A stretch of 54,525 nucleotides of DNA from the NCBI GenBank assembly GCA_020851115.1, contig JADZDJ010000143.1, positions 1-54,525 on the forward strand, in the 5' to 3' direction. Positions 1 through 7,942 of the stretch are shown one piece after another. The number at the start of each line of letters is the position of its first letter. Position 1 is the stretch's first letter. The notes under the pieces were generated by a model. It saw only the letters and a list, made by a program, of their open reading frames with translations. It was not told where the DNA came from and made no database searches. The position numbers and the translations under genes are program-made. This stretch comes from Pirellulales bacterium (lineage in GTDB: Bacteria > Planctomycetota > Planctomycetia > Pirellulales > JADZDJ01).

Positions 1-515
1 CTTCCCGTCCATGGCCCGACAGTACCAAATCCACGAAAATGACGCATCGGCAATTTGAGACCGTGAACGGTTACAAATTTCTTTAGCCGTGCTGCGACGA
101 CGTTGCCGCTGCCTTGGCCCTTGCGTCGAACCGTTCCTTGCCCGGAGCCTTTGCCTTTCTGCGCGCGCATTTTTTCCAGCGCGGCTTTGGCGGCGCGGAT
201 TTCGTTCGGATCAAGCGTTCCGTTGGCGTTGGCGTCGAACCTTTTTAAGAGCATTTGGTGAAACTTCGCGTTTCGGTGTCCGTTGCCGCCAAGGCCCGCT
301 CCTTGCCCCGTGCCGGCGGTGCGCTTGCCAAATCGGTCCCGGGCGGCGGTGGCTTCGGCAGGATCGATCTTCCCGTTGCCGTTGGTGTCGAACCGGTCTA
401 CAATCGCGTTCCCAAGAGAAGACTCTCCGGCTGCCGCTTTTTGTTCCGCCCAAGTTGCTCGGGCAAGAATCATCGAATTGGCGACAAAAAAGATGAAACA
501 CATGGAATGCTTCAT
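1..515 (-). CDS. Secreted EF-hand protein (3' end outside window)
   Basis: An open frame runs from ATG at 515 off the left edge with no stop, giving at least 171 residues. Residues 1-23 look like a signal peptide (hydrophobic core FIFFVANSMILA, cleavage plausible after TWA). Two canonical calcium-binding EF-hand loops are visible: DTNGNGKIDPAE at about 43-54 and DANANGTLDPNE at about 94-105. Both have Asp at position 1 and Glu at 12. The segment after the second loop is basic and rich in Gly, Lys and Gln. Short secreted EF-hand proteins are common in planctomycetes. A calcium-binding extracytoplasmic role is inferred from the loops; the partner is unknown. The reverse-frame reading at 211-522 and the plus-strand frames here lack these motifs and are shadows. 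Confidence 0.8.
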   Translation of the reverse strand, partial: MKHSMCFIFFVANSMILARATWAEQKAAAGESSLGNAIVDRFDTNGNGKIDPAEATAARDRFGKRTAGTGQGAGLGGNGHRNAKFHQMLLKRFDANANGTLDPNEIRAAKAALEKMRAQKGKGSGQGTVRRKGQGSGNVVAARLKKFVTVHGLKLPMRHFRGFGTVGPWTG

Positions 516-680
516 AAGGCACTTCGATGGATAATTAGAATAAGTCGGGGAAGCAATCGCCTACCGCCGACGCTCGGCTATTTTATCAAACCGCCAATCC
601 AATCGCAAAGTTTCGCGAGTTCCGAAAAAAAATTTGCGATGATGATAGCGATTGGCCTGCTGCACCAGGACGACCGACTC

Positions 681-1118
681 ATGACCACCGCCCGGCTCTT
701 GCACCTACTTCGCCGAGCGACTCCGCTGGTACTGGCGATCTATTGGCTCGGTCTGTTCGTCGGCACCCATATTCCAATTCCGGAAAGCGTTGGCATTGGG
801 AACAAAGACAAGTGGATCCATTTTTTCGCCTACGGCGGATTGGGGGCATTGGCGATGATCGCAACCGCTTGGCGGGTAAGCGCCAACGTGAAGGCGTGGC
901 ATCTCCTGCTGATCGTGGTTGCATTTGCCGCCTTCGGAGGCTTCGACGAACTGACGCAGCCACTGGTCGGTCGCGAAGCAGATAGGTTCGATTGGTTTGC
1001 CGATGTAGCCGGTGTGATCATCGGGGCGGCGGCGGGTGCGGCTGTGATGCGCCTGCTGCGTCGAACCGGAACGATTGCCGAAATAGATGCGGAATGTGAA
1101 TTACATCCGCAGGAGTAG
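681..1118 (+). CDS. VanZ-like family membrane protein
   Basis: This 145-residue protein has four hydrophobic segments. The pattern IYWLGLFVGTHIPIP, then DKWIHFFAYGGLGALA, then FGGFDELTQPLVGREADRFDWFADVAGVIIGA matches the VanZ-like fold. In that family a conserved DKxxHF motif and a later FDExxQ...R..D..D motif sit at helix ends. VanZ lowers teicoplanin sensitivity in enterococci, but most chromosomal homologues have no assigned role, so only the family is claimed. The frame is open far upstream (to 255), but ATG 681 is preferred because an AGGA lies about 10 bases before it. ATG 639 is an alternative. It converges on the UDP-glucuronate decarboxylase gene, with about 85 bases between the stops. 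Confidence 0.82.
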   Translation: MTTARLLHLLRRATPLVLAIYWLGLFVGTHIPIPESVGIGNKDKWIHFFAYGGLGALAMIATAWRVSANVKAWHLLLIVVAFAAFGGFDELTQPLVGREADRFDWFADVAGVIIGAAAGAAVMRLLRRTGTIAEIDAECELHPQE

Positions 1119-1203
1119 AACGAGCGGAAATCGAACATTCTCCGTCTACAACCTACATTCCACTGCCGCCGATTCCCAAGTCCGCGAAGTAATTCTTGAC
1201 TGT

Positions 1204-2178
1204 TCAATAATTTGGTGTCGGCGCTCGATAGTCGGCCATCTCGATCGAGCGAAACCATTCAATTGTTTTCGTCAATCCTTCTCGAAGTTTGACCCTCGGC
1301 GTCCAGCCGAGTTTCTCTCTGGCAAGGGTAATGTCGGGACGGCGTTGTTTCGGATCGTCCTCCGGCAATGGCTCGTAGATCAGTTTTGACTTCGACTGAG
1401 TCAACTCGATGACCAAACTGGCCAGTTCGAGCACGGTAAACTCGTCTGGGTTGCCCAGATTGATCGGGCCGATCGTTTCGTCCGGCGAGTTCATCATCTT
1501 CAGGATGCCCTCAACGAGGTCGTCGCGGTAACAGAACGAACGCGTCTGGCGGCCGTCCCCGTAGATCGTAATCGGTTCATGGACCAGTGCTTGCCGAATA
1601 AAGTTTGACACGACGCGGCCGTCGTAGGGATGCATTCGCGGCCCGTAGGTGTTGAAAATCCTCACGATCCGAATGTTAACGTGGTTCGACCGGTGGTAAT
1701 CCATGAACAGCGTTTCAGCAGCCCGCTTGCCTTCATCGTAGCAGGCCCGCGAGCCGATGGGATTCACCGAGCCGCGATAGGATTCCGGCTGCGGATGCAC
1801 CTCGGGGTCGCCGTAAACCTCGCTTGTCGAGGCTTGCAAGATCTTCGCCCGGCAGCGCTTCGCCATCCCGAGGAGATTGATCGAGCCGATCACCGATGTC
1901 TTGATCGTCTTAATGGGGTTGTATTGATAATGCCCGGGGGCCGCCGGACAAGCCAGATTGAAGATTTCGTCCACTTCCAGCCAAAGCGGATGAACAATGT
2001 CGTGTCGGATTAGCTCGAAATTCGGGCGATCGAGCAGGTGCGCGACATTGGTTTTCTGGCTGGTGAAGAAGTTGTCGGCGCAGATGACATCGTGCCCAGC
2101 TTCCACTAGGCGATCGCATAAATGGGAGCCAAGAAACCCAGCGCCGCCGGTGACGAGAATGCGTTTAATCGTGGCCAC
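1204..2178 (-). CDS. uxs: UDP-glucuronate decarboxylase (UDP-xylose synthase)
   Basis: This 324-residue extended short-chain dehydrogenase has the NAD-binding motif GGAGFLG at 11-17, [13 protein letters not shown] at about 118-130 and the catalytic YxxxK pair at Tyr147 and Lys151 (ACYDEGKR). The stretch [20 protein letters not shown] and the central [20 protein letters not shown] are typical of UDP-xylose synthases. These convert UDP-glucuronate to UDP-xylose and CO2 in the cytoplasm for polysaccharide or glycoprotein sugars. Length fits the bacterial family (about 310-325). The start is GTG at 2178, supported by GGAGG about 8 bases upstream. A dTDP-glucose 4,6-dehydratase is less likely given the sequence around the active site. 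Confidence 0.93.
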   Translation of the reverse strand: MATIKRILVTGGAGFLGSHLCDRLVEAGHDVICADNFFTSQKTNVAHLLDRPNFELIRHDIVHPLWLEVDEIFNLACPAAPGHYQYNPIKTIKTSVIGSINLLGMAKRCRAKILQASTSEVYGDPEVHPQPESYRGSVNPIGSRACYDEGKRAAETLFMDYHRSNHVNIRIVRIFNTYGPRMHPYDGRVVSNFIRQALVHEPITIYGDGRQTRSFCYRDDLVEGILKMMNSPDETIGPINLGNPDEFTVLELASLVIELTQSKSKLIYEPLPEDDPKQRRPDITLAREKLGWTPRVKLREGLTKTIEWFRSIEMADYRAPTPNY

Positions 2179-2723
2179 TGCTAACCTCCGCGAACTTCCT
2201 CAAGGGGGCGATACATGTTCCTGCAACCCAACGACTGCCAACGATAGGATAACAGAAAACAGGCTGTATGGCAGAGATGTGCTGGCACGACCTGCAGGTT
2301 TGCTATAAGCAGACCGAGAGCCAAGATAATTACAGCGATGACAGCGAATCTTTGCTGAAAATTATTGACATTGCCGGTCGAAATTCGCTACAGGGGAATT
2401 GTTCGCTGCGCCGTGGCGAAGTTTTTTTCTTCAGGCCACGTTGTTCGGCGCGTTGATCGGAGGGGGTATGGTCTACACATCTTTGGCATTGTGGTTTCGC
2501 GCTGAATCGCTGGTGGAAGTTGCCTTGATCGCGGCAGCAGCCGTGCTGACAATGGCTTACGGGATCGCGATCTGGCGGTTGCGTGCGTGCCCGCAAAATC
2601 GGTAATCGCGCTGCGACTTTAATCGTCTGATCGTGGGCGAACGCTCGTGTTGGCCTGAATGGGCAATCTATCCAGGCCATCCCGCAATGGTCTGCAGCGA
2701 TCTCTCGCCAATAGGTCCGATTC
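2179..2723. other. Mostly gene-free stretch of 545 bases
   Basis: Between the uxs start and the end of the PEP-CTERM-like gene I see no strongly supported gene. It holds one possible small membrane protein (2468-2605, listed separately). A TTGACA box at 2365-2370 has only a weak -10 match (TACAGG, 2389-2394). Other frames here have no recognisable protein features. Confidence 0.5.
2468..2605 (+). CDS. Possible small membrane protein
   Basis: A short frame encodes about 45 residues from ATG 2468, or 68 from TTG 2399. The longer reading has two hydrophobic stretches: FFLQATLFGALIGGGMVYTSLALWF and VALIAAAAVLTMAYGIAIW. ATG 2468 has a GGAGGGGG run ending only one base upstream, which is closer than ideal. 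TTG 2399 has AGGGGA even closer. The hydrophobic composition is unusual for a random frame, but I recognise no family. It may be a real two-helix peptide or chance. There is no partner on the same strand. Confidence 0.3.
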   Translation: MVYTSLALWFRAESLVEVALIAAAAVLTMAYGIAIWRLRACPQNR

Positions 2724-3476
2724 TTAACGTCCGCGACGTCGCACGGTCGCCACAACGACCGCGATGCTGGCGAGGCCCAACAAGCACGCACTCGGCTCGG
2801 CCACGATGAAGAAACTGCTATTGATAGTGGCCGAATCCCCCGGCGACAACGTGAAGTGATGGCGAATGCCAATTTCGGTCGTCAAGGCAGACGTTGTTAA
2901 CTCGCCCGAAAATGCCCGCGTCTCCGAATTGGTGCTTCCGGGTGGGCCAAACGCAGGCACCAGCGAGTAGACATGACTGTACAATTGACGCTGCACCACG
3001 CCATCCGCCAGCGCGTTGTAGACGGCGCTTCCCGCGATGGTCGAAAGCGACGCGGAGCTATCGAAGTTTGAATCCCCAACCGTAATCGACGATGAACCGA
3101 ACATCGTTGACCCCGCCGGATATACCCCCACCGTTGGCAGTAGCATGAACAGATTAAAGGTCGCGGGCACCGCGAAATTATTGGTCACCACAACTGGCCC
3201 AGAAATCCCCGGATCGGGATCGAGCTGCACATTCCAATCTAATTCCACCTTGCTCTCGGCATTCCAAGTCCCCGACCACAATTGCCGGCCATCTTCGAAC
3301 AGCTTGTCGTTGCGGGATTGATCGGAAGTCAAAACCCATTTCAACTCGGTACCTCCTGACGGCGTCGCTTCAATGCGAATCAGGGCTGCCGAAGCCGAAG
3401 TCGCTACAAAGCAGCAGGAAATGGCGGACAGTAGAAAATATTTCCGACAAATGCCCAACTTAAAATGTTGCCTCAT
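2724..3476 (-). CDS. PEP-CTERM-like secreted protein
   Basis: This 250-residue protein starts at ATG 3476 with a signal peptide (KYFLLSAISCCFVATSASA). The mature part is a beta-rich domain of unknown function with many Gly, Ser and Thr residues. It ends in a PEP-CTERM-like tail: AEPSACLLGLASIAVVVATV followed by RRRGR, that is a short motif, one hydrophobic helix and an arginine cluster. The first residue of the usual PEP triplet is Ala here. PEP-CTERM proteins are processed by exosortase (EpsH/XrtA-type) at the inner membrane and exported to the surface or matrix; no exosortase gene is in the window. The frame is open upstream to 3623, but the signal peptide fixes the start. Confidence 0.82.
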   Translation of the reverse strand: MRQHFKLGICRKYFLLSAISCCFVATSASAALIRIEATPSGGTELKWVLTSDQSRNDKLFEDGRQLWSGTWNAESKVELDWNVQLDPDPGISGPVVVTNNFAVPATFNLFMLLPTVGVYPAGSTMFGSSSITVGDSNFDSSASLSTIAGSAVYNALADGVVQRQLYSHVYSLVPAFGPPGSTNSETRAFSGELTTSALTTEIGIRHHFTLSPGDSATINSSFFIVAEPSACLLGLASIAVVVATVRRRGR

Positions 3477-3929
3477 TGGCGTAGGTTCCTCAAAGTTATC
3501 GGTCCATGAATTTCTTGCGCAGACACGAATTGGCCCGCAGCAGGCAATTTGATAACTCATAAATGCAACGAAGGCAACAACCTCTTTCCGACTTTTTTCC
3601 GCAATGGCAGCAGGTGGGAACATCGGCGAAAAACCGCGAGTCTATCGGAATGCGAACTGCAACCGTTGCTGGGGATACGGCTGGGGACGCAGCAATTCAT
3701 GCGATGGACACGGTCGATGCCATTACTGCTAGCAGTCCGCATTCAGAAAAATCCTCCCCGGCGGTCAAATTCGTCAAACCCGTACACCCGGAATTGCCGA
3801 TAGTAGTGGTCGCTGGAGCAGGGTGGGCGATCGTGCGCCGGTTCGGGTTTTCCGGCGGCGCAAACGGCGGCTATCGGCATACGAGGCCGAAAGCTCCCGA
3901 AACACCTCCCTCGTCAAGGATGACGCAAT
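3477..3929. other. Gene-free stretch of 453 bases
   Basis: This lies between a minus-strand gene start (3476) and a plus-strand gene start (3930), so it should hold divergent promoters. Overlapping frames at 3549-3803 and 3563-3952 have no domain, signal or family resemblance. I see no convincing promoter boxes, repeat or RNA structure. Confidence 0.4.
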
Positions 3930-4181
3930 ATGGGCGCAGCGCACCGATTTAGGGTCTATTACGGGCCGGAATCCGACACTCAGGCTGTCACGGGCAGCCG
4001 CGCGGATAACAATCCTCAGACCGTCACGGTCCCGCTCGGCGAAGTCTTGCCACTACTCGCCGATGCCGTCAACAGCCGACGCACCTGGCTACGTGACTTT
4101 GCCAACGACGAAATCAGCATTTCGACTGACCTTTACGAAGTGATTTTGGCCTACCAACACCACTTGCGGCCCGGAGCATAA
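3930..4181 (+). CDS. Small conserved-looking protein, function unknown
   Basis: This 83-residue cytoplasmic protein has no signal or membrane segment. It has a polar N-terminal half (RFRVYYGPESDTQ) and an ordered C-terminal half with helical character (VPLGEVLPLLADAVNSRRTW, then DEISISTDLYEVILAYQHH). Composition and acidic/hydrophobic periodicity are those of a real protein, and it resembles small unannotated proteins I associate with planctomycetes. It ends 119 bases before the P450 start on the same strand, so the two may be co-transcribed. No function is claimed. Confidence 0.65.
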   Translation: MGAAHRFRVYYGPESDTQAVTGSRADNNPQTVTVPLGEVLPLLADAVNSRRTWLRDFANDEISISTDLYEVILAYQHHLRPGA

Positions 4182-4300
4182 TCTGCTGAGGTCGTATCGC
4201 CCGATGCGATGATTTCGATCATCGGCCGCGAGGGTCGGATTTGTTGGGTGCAGGGCTCCATCGGCCGAGGAAGTACGGTTCTGTTTGGCGAGCAACTCCC

Positions 4301-5653
4301 ATGAGCGCCGCACCAAGTCCGCCTGGGCCAAAAGGGCATTGGGTCGTCGGCAATCTCCCGGAATTCCGCCGCGACTTGCTCGGTTTCTTTACGCATTGCG
4401 CACGGACCTATGGCGACCTGGTGGCTTTGAAGCTCGGCCCCCGCTTGGTTCATTTGGCCAGTCACCCCGATTTTGTCGAGCAGGTGTTGGTCACGGAAAA
4501 CCGCAGGTTCGGCAAGAGCTACGTCTTCGAGTTGCTTCGCCCGGTGCTAGGTAACGGCCTGCTCAACAGCGAAGGCGAATTCTGGCTGCGGCAGCGACGA
4601 CTGATGCAACCTGCTTTCAGCAAGGCCAGCGTCAATGGATATGCCGACATCATATCGGCTCAAACTTCCGAAGTGATTGCACGCTGGCACGACGGTCAGC
4701 AGATCGATCTGCACTACGAAATGAATCGCTTAGCGCTAGGTATCGTCGGCAAGGCGCTGATGGACATCGACCTCAGTGACGTCTCCAACGAGATTTTTGG
4801 CCCGATCAACTCCGCGATGCGCGATTTTAGCAATCGTTTTGAAGGCTGGTTTAACCCGCCGATGTGGATCCCCACGCCGCGCAACCTGCGAGCCAAACGC
4901 AATGTGCGGCAGCTCGATCGCGTGGTCAACCGCATCATTCACCAACGACGGGAAAGCGGCCGCGATCGCGGCGATTTGCTCTCGAAGTTGATTGCCGCTC
5001 GGGACGAAGTCGATCAGACCGGAATGACGGATCGCCAGCTTCGCGACGAAGTGATGACGCTGTTTCTTGCCGGCCACGAAACCTCCGCCAATGCGCTTAC
5101 CTGGACGTGGTTCCTGCTGTCACAAAACCCGCAATCCGAAGAGCGTTTGTTCGAAGAGTTGCGTCGCATTCTCGGCAGCCGACCGCCGCAGATCGACGAT
5201 GTGCCCAAGCTGATGTATACCGACGCGGTGGTCAAAGAATCGCTGCGCCTATATCCGCCAGCATTCGCTTTCAGTCGGCGAGTTCTCGCCGATGTCAAAA
5301 TTGGCGGCTACCACATTCCAGCCGATAGCGCGGTGATCATGAGCCAATGGGTTATCCATCGTGACTCGCGGTGGTGGGCAGAGCCGGAGCAGTTTCGCCC
5401 CGAGCGGTGGTTGAGCGGCCAAACCCAACCGCGACCCGATTACGCCTATTTCCCCTTTGGCGCTGGGCCGCGAGGTTGTATCGGCAATTTGTTCGCGATG
5501 CTCGAATTGGTTTTGGTGTTGGCTATCATCGCGCCGCGTTTTCGCTTTGAACTACTCGCCCCCGAAAAGGTCAAACCCTGGCCATCGGTCACCCTGCGCC
5601 CGGCAAGCGGCATTCCTGGATTGGTTCGCCGCCGCGACGGCGAGCGGGTGTGA
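4301..5653 (+). CDS. Cytochrome P450
   Basis: This 450-residue soluble bacterial P450 has every hallmark in order: the C-helix WLRQR at 95-99, the I-helix oxygen-binding AGHETS at 257-262 with acid-alcohol Glu/Thr, the K-helix ESLR at 313-316, and the haem loop FPFGAGPRGCIG with thiolate Cys393. P450s insert one oxygen atom into an organic substrate using electrons from a reductase partner. No ferredoxin or reductase gene is adjacent, so the redox partner is presumably elsewhere. The substrate cannot be read from sequence; the pattern resembles the CYP4/CYP102/CYP110-like group that often acts on fatty or terpenoid substrates. ATG 4301 is chosen because MSAAPSPPGPKG begins the usual proline-rich hinge. 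The frame is open upstream to 4241. Confidence 0.95.
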   Translation: MSAAPSPPGPKGHWVVGNLPEFRRDLLGFFTHCARTYGDLVALKLGPRLVHLASHPDFVEQVLVTENRRFGKSYVFELLRPVLGNGLLNSEGEFWLRQRRLMQPAFSKASVNGYADIISAQTSEVIARWHDGQQIDLHYEMNRLALGIVGKALMDIDLSDVSNEIFGPINSAMRDFSNRFEGWFNPPMWIPTPRNLRAKRNVRQLDRVVNRIIHQRRESGRDRGDLLSKLIAARDEVDQTGMTDRQLRDEVMTLFLAGHETSANALTWTWFLLSQNPQSEERLFEELRRILGSRPPQIDDVPKLMYTDAVVKESLRLYPPAFAFSRRVLADVKIGGYHIPADSAVIMSQWVIHRDSRWWAEPEQFRPERWLSGQTQPRPDYAYFPFGAGPRGCIGNLFAMLELVLVLAIIAPRFRFELLAPEKVKPWPSVTLRPASGIPGLVRRRDGERV

Positions 5654-5763
5654 CTGTGGCGATCCGGGAAACTCGGGATACAGGCGATTCCTGCCGAGTT
5701 CTCGCGAATCGGAAGATGCGATACTCGCCAGCTTTCAGATCGAATAGCGTCGTGCAAGAGGAT

Positions 5764-6408
5764 TCAGTGGACTCGCCGCCGATCTTCGCGCGCTTGAGCG
5801 TGACACATTCGGATGCGGCGTTCGATTTCGGCGATCAGTTCGTCATCGGACCAGTCGGTGAATTGCTCTGGAGATAACGGCTGGCCGATTTGAATGTGGA
5901 TCACGGCAGGTTGTGGCAACGGGTTTTTTCGAGGCCACGAATCGAAAGCGCCATCCATGCCAACCGGCAATAACGCCGCTCGCGATCGGCGCGCCAGTGC
6001 GAGAAACCCTGGCTTGATTTCCCCCACTTCTCCGTCGCGCGTGCGAGTTCCTTCGGGGAAAATCAACAGCGCTTCGCCGGCTTTGAGTCGCTTCAGGCTT
6101 TCCTTCAATCCACCCAAGCCGATCCCTTCACGGTCGAGCGGTATGGCGTCGAGCGAATGGATGAGCCAGCGAAACGGCACGAAATTGAAGAGCGTGTCCC
6201 GCGCCAAATAGTTCAACCGCCGGTCGAAGCTCAAACCCACGAGTACCGGATCGAGATGGCTTTGGTGGTTCGACAGCACGACAAGGCTGCCGGCGGCCGG
6301 AATGCGGTCTCGCCCCCGCACGCGAATGCGAAACATCAGGACCGACAGCATGCGGCAGGAGATTCGCAGGAAGTCGTACCACAGGCGTTTAGCAAGGGAG
6401 CGGGGCAT
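5764..6408 (-). CDS. plsC: 1-acyl-sn-glycerol-3-phosphate acyltransferase
   Basis: This 214-residue PlsC-family acyltransferase has the catalytic HX4D motif in NHQSHLD (His48, Asp53) and the substrate-binding FPEGTR at 117-122. It transfers an acyl chain to lysophosphatidic acid, giving phosphatidic acid for phospholipid synthesis at the inner membrane. ATG 6408 is preferred to a TTG at 6447, which would add 13 residues. It is the last gene of a minus-strand run tmk, cmk, plsC. A cmk-plsC neighbourhood is a common bacterial arrangement, which supports the call. Confidence 0.9.
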   Translation of the reverse strand: MPRSLAKRLWYDFLRISCRMLSVLMFRIRVRGRDRIPAAGSLVVLSNHQSHLDPVLVGLSFDRRLNYLARDTLFNFVPFRWLIHSLDAIPLDREGIGLGGLKESLKRLKAGEALLIFPEGTRTRDGEVGEIKPGFLALARRSRAALLPVGMDGAFDSWPRKNPLPQPAVIHIQIGQPLSPEQFTDWSDDELIAEIERRIRMCHAQAREDRRRVH

Positions 6409-6488
6409 GCAACGGCGGAGGCATTTTCGGGGAGTGGGGATGGGCAACTATAAGTGCGGCAAACCGGAACGGCTTCTCCAAAGATGGC

Positions 6489-7169
6489 TTATTCCGCCGT
6501 TTTCCGTCTCGATTTCAATTTCTTCAGACGTGTTCGCACCAACTCTTCCAGCCGCTCGATCACATCCCCCTCGCTCAGCCCATCGGTCGAAAGATGGATC
6601 GCGTCGACGGCCGGAATTAGCGGCCCCACGCTGCGGCTACAGTCGCTTTGATCGCGCTGGTTTTGCTGGCGAAGAACCTCGTCGAGCGATTCAAATTCGC
6701 CGCGAGCTTGCAAATCGCGCTGTCGGCGACGGGCGCGCTCTTCGGGCGTGGCGGTGATGAAGAATTTGCATTCCGCGTGTGGAAATACGACCGTGCCTTG
6801 ATCGCGACCTTCGGTGACAACATTCGCGCCGGCGGCCAGTTGGCGCTGTAATTCCACCAGATGCTCACGCACGCCGGGATTGCCGGCGGCATGGTGCGTC
6901 GCGGCAGTGATGTGCGAACGCCGGATTTCCGCGGTCACCTCGTGCCCATCGAGCAACACCTTGTCGCCGGGCAATTCAATCTTCAACCGTCGAGCCAGCG
7001 CTGCGAGCGCGTCGGAGTCATTCCAGTCAAGCCCCGCGTTGGCGGCGGCAAGTGCCACGGCTCGATACATCGCACCAGTGTCGAGGAAGCGAAAACCAAG
7101 CCGCTTCGCCAAGCCGCGAGCGGCAGTGCTCTTTCCAGCGCCAGCGGGGCCATCGAGGGTGACGATCAT
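6489..7169 (-). CDS. cmk: Cytidylate kinase
   Basis: This 226-residue protein starts MIVTLDGPAGAGKSTAARGL with a P-loop at about 7-15. It continues with FRFLDTGAMYRAVALAA, the diagnostic cytidylate kinase substrate motif. The later GRDQGTVVFPHAECKFFITA and the AxxRARRRQRDL lid region also fit. The enzyme phosphorylates CMP and dCMP to the diphosphates. ATG 7169 is chosen because the family normally begins two to seven residues before the P-loop; an upstream TTG (7217) would add 16 atypical residues. It lies between tmk and plsC, with gaps of about 90 and 80 bases, probably in one transcript. Confidence 0.94.
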   Translation of the reverse strand: MIVTLDGPAGAGKSTAARGLAKRLGFRFLDTGAMYRAVALAAANAGLDWNDSDALAALARRLKIELPGDKVLLDGHEVTAEIRRSHITAATHHAAGNPGVREHLVELQRQLAAGANVVTEGRDQGTVVFPHAECKFFITATPEERARRRQRDLQARGEFESLDEVLRQQNQRDQSDCSRSVGPLIPAVDAIHLSTDGLSEGDVIERLEELVRTRLKKLKSRRKTAE

Positions 7170-7258
7170 GGGTTGGTCAGCAGTCTGTGGTCGGTCGTCG
7201 ATCGTTCGATTTGGCAAGGGACACTTGGCGGCCGAAATCGACGGAGAATCAAGCTGAA

Positions 7259-7864
7259 TTATCCGACGAATTCGTTGGCCGCACGTCGAATATCCAGTTG
7301 CACTTCTTCGATCGACCGGCTGGCGTCGACGACGACGATCTTGTCCGGGCGTCGATTTGCTTCGGCGAGAAAGCCGCCGCGCAGTCGCTGGCGAAAATCA
7401 TCGCCAGAATTCTCCATTCGATCAAGCTCCCGTCGGATACGGCGGGTTGCCGCTTCCGGAGGCATGTCGAGCAGAAACGTCAGGTCAGGCTCCACGCCGC
7501 GCGTGATGAACCGGCCGAGTTTCCAGAGCTTTTCGATCTCCAACCCGCCGGCGTGACCTTGATAGACGACGTTGGCGAGCAGAAATCGATCGCTCACGAT
7601 CGCATTTCCTGTCGCGAGCGCGGGCCGAATGAGCTGTTCGACCAACTGCGCCCGGGCCGCCATGTAAAGCAGCATTTCCGCCATCCGGCCGAGCGAAAGG
7701 TCATTCCGCTGGAGCAAGAGATCGCGTACGGCTTCGCCGACGGCAGTACTACCAGGGTCGCGACATTCGACCACTTCTTGGCCGCGCTCGCGCAACCAAT
7801 CGCAGAACAGTTTAAGCTGCGTCGATTTGCCGACGCCGTCGATGCCGTCGAAACTGAAGAACAT
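7259..7864 (-). CDS. tmk: Thymidylate kinase
   Basis: This 201-residue kinase has the P-loop GIDGVGKST at 7-15, CRDPGST where most TMKs have REPGGT, the SDRF motif in the middle and a short arginine-rich lid (EAATRRIRRELDR). It phosphorylates dTMP to dTDP. Length is typical (about 200-215). Cysteine in place of the usual Glu in the second motif is a small deviation, while the Arg is retained. It follows the TIGR03790-like gene on the same strand by about 80 bases and precedes cmk by about 90, so two nucleoside monophosphate kinases sit side by side. Confidence 0.93.
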   Translation of the reverse strand: MFFSFDGIDGVGKSTQLKLFCDWLRERGQEVVECRDPGSTAVGEAVRDLLLQRNDLSLGRMAEMLLYMAARAQLVEQLIRPALATGNAIVSDRFLLANVVYQGHAGGLEIEKLWKLGRFITRGVEPDLTFLLDMPPEAATRRIRRELDRMENSGDDFRQRLRGGFLAEANRRPDKIVVVDASRSIEEVQLDIRRAANEFVG

Positions 7865-7942
7865 GAGGTCGAGTGCTTGGGGCGGATAGTCTGGCTGCCG
7901 ATCACCAGACTACCAGACCGTCGGCGGCCCGTCACCCTCGTT

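Noticed and set aside
7904-7919. ACCAGACTACCAGACC tandem sequence before tmk
   Set aside because: It has period 8, not 7, and is too short to group with the heptamer repeats.
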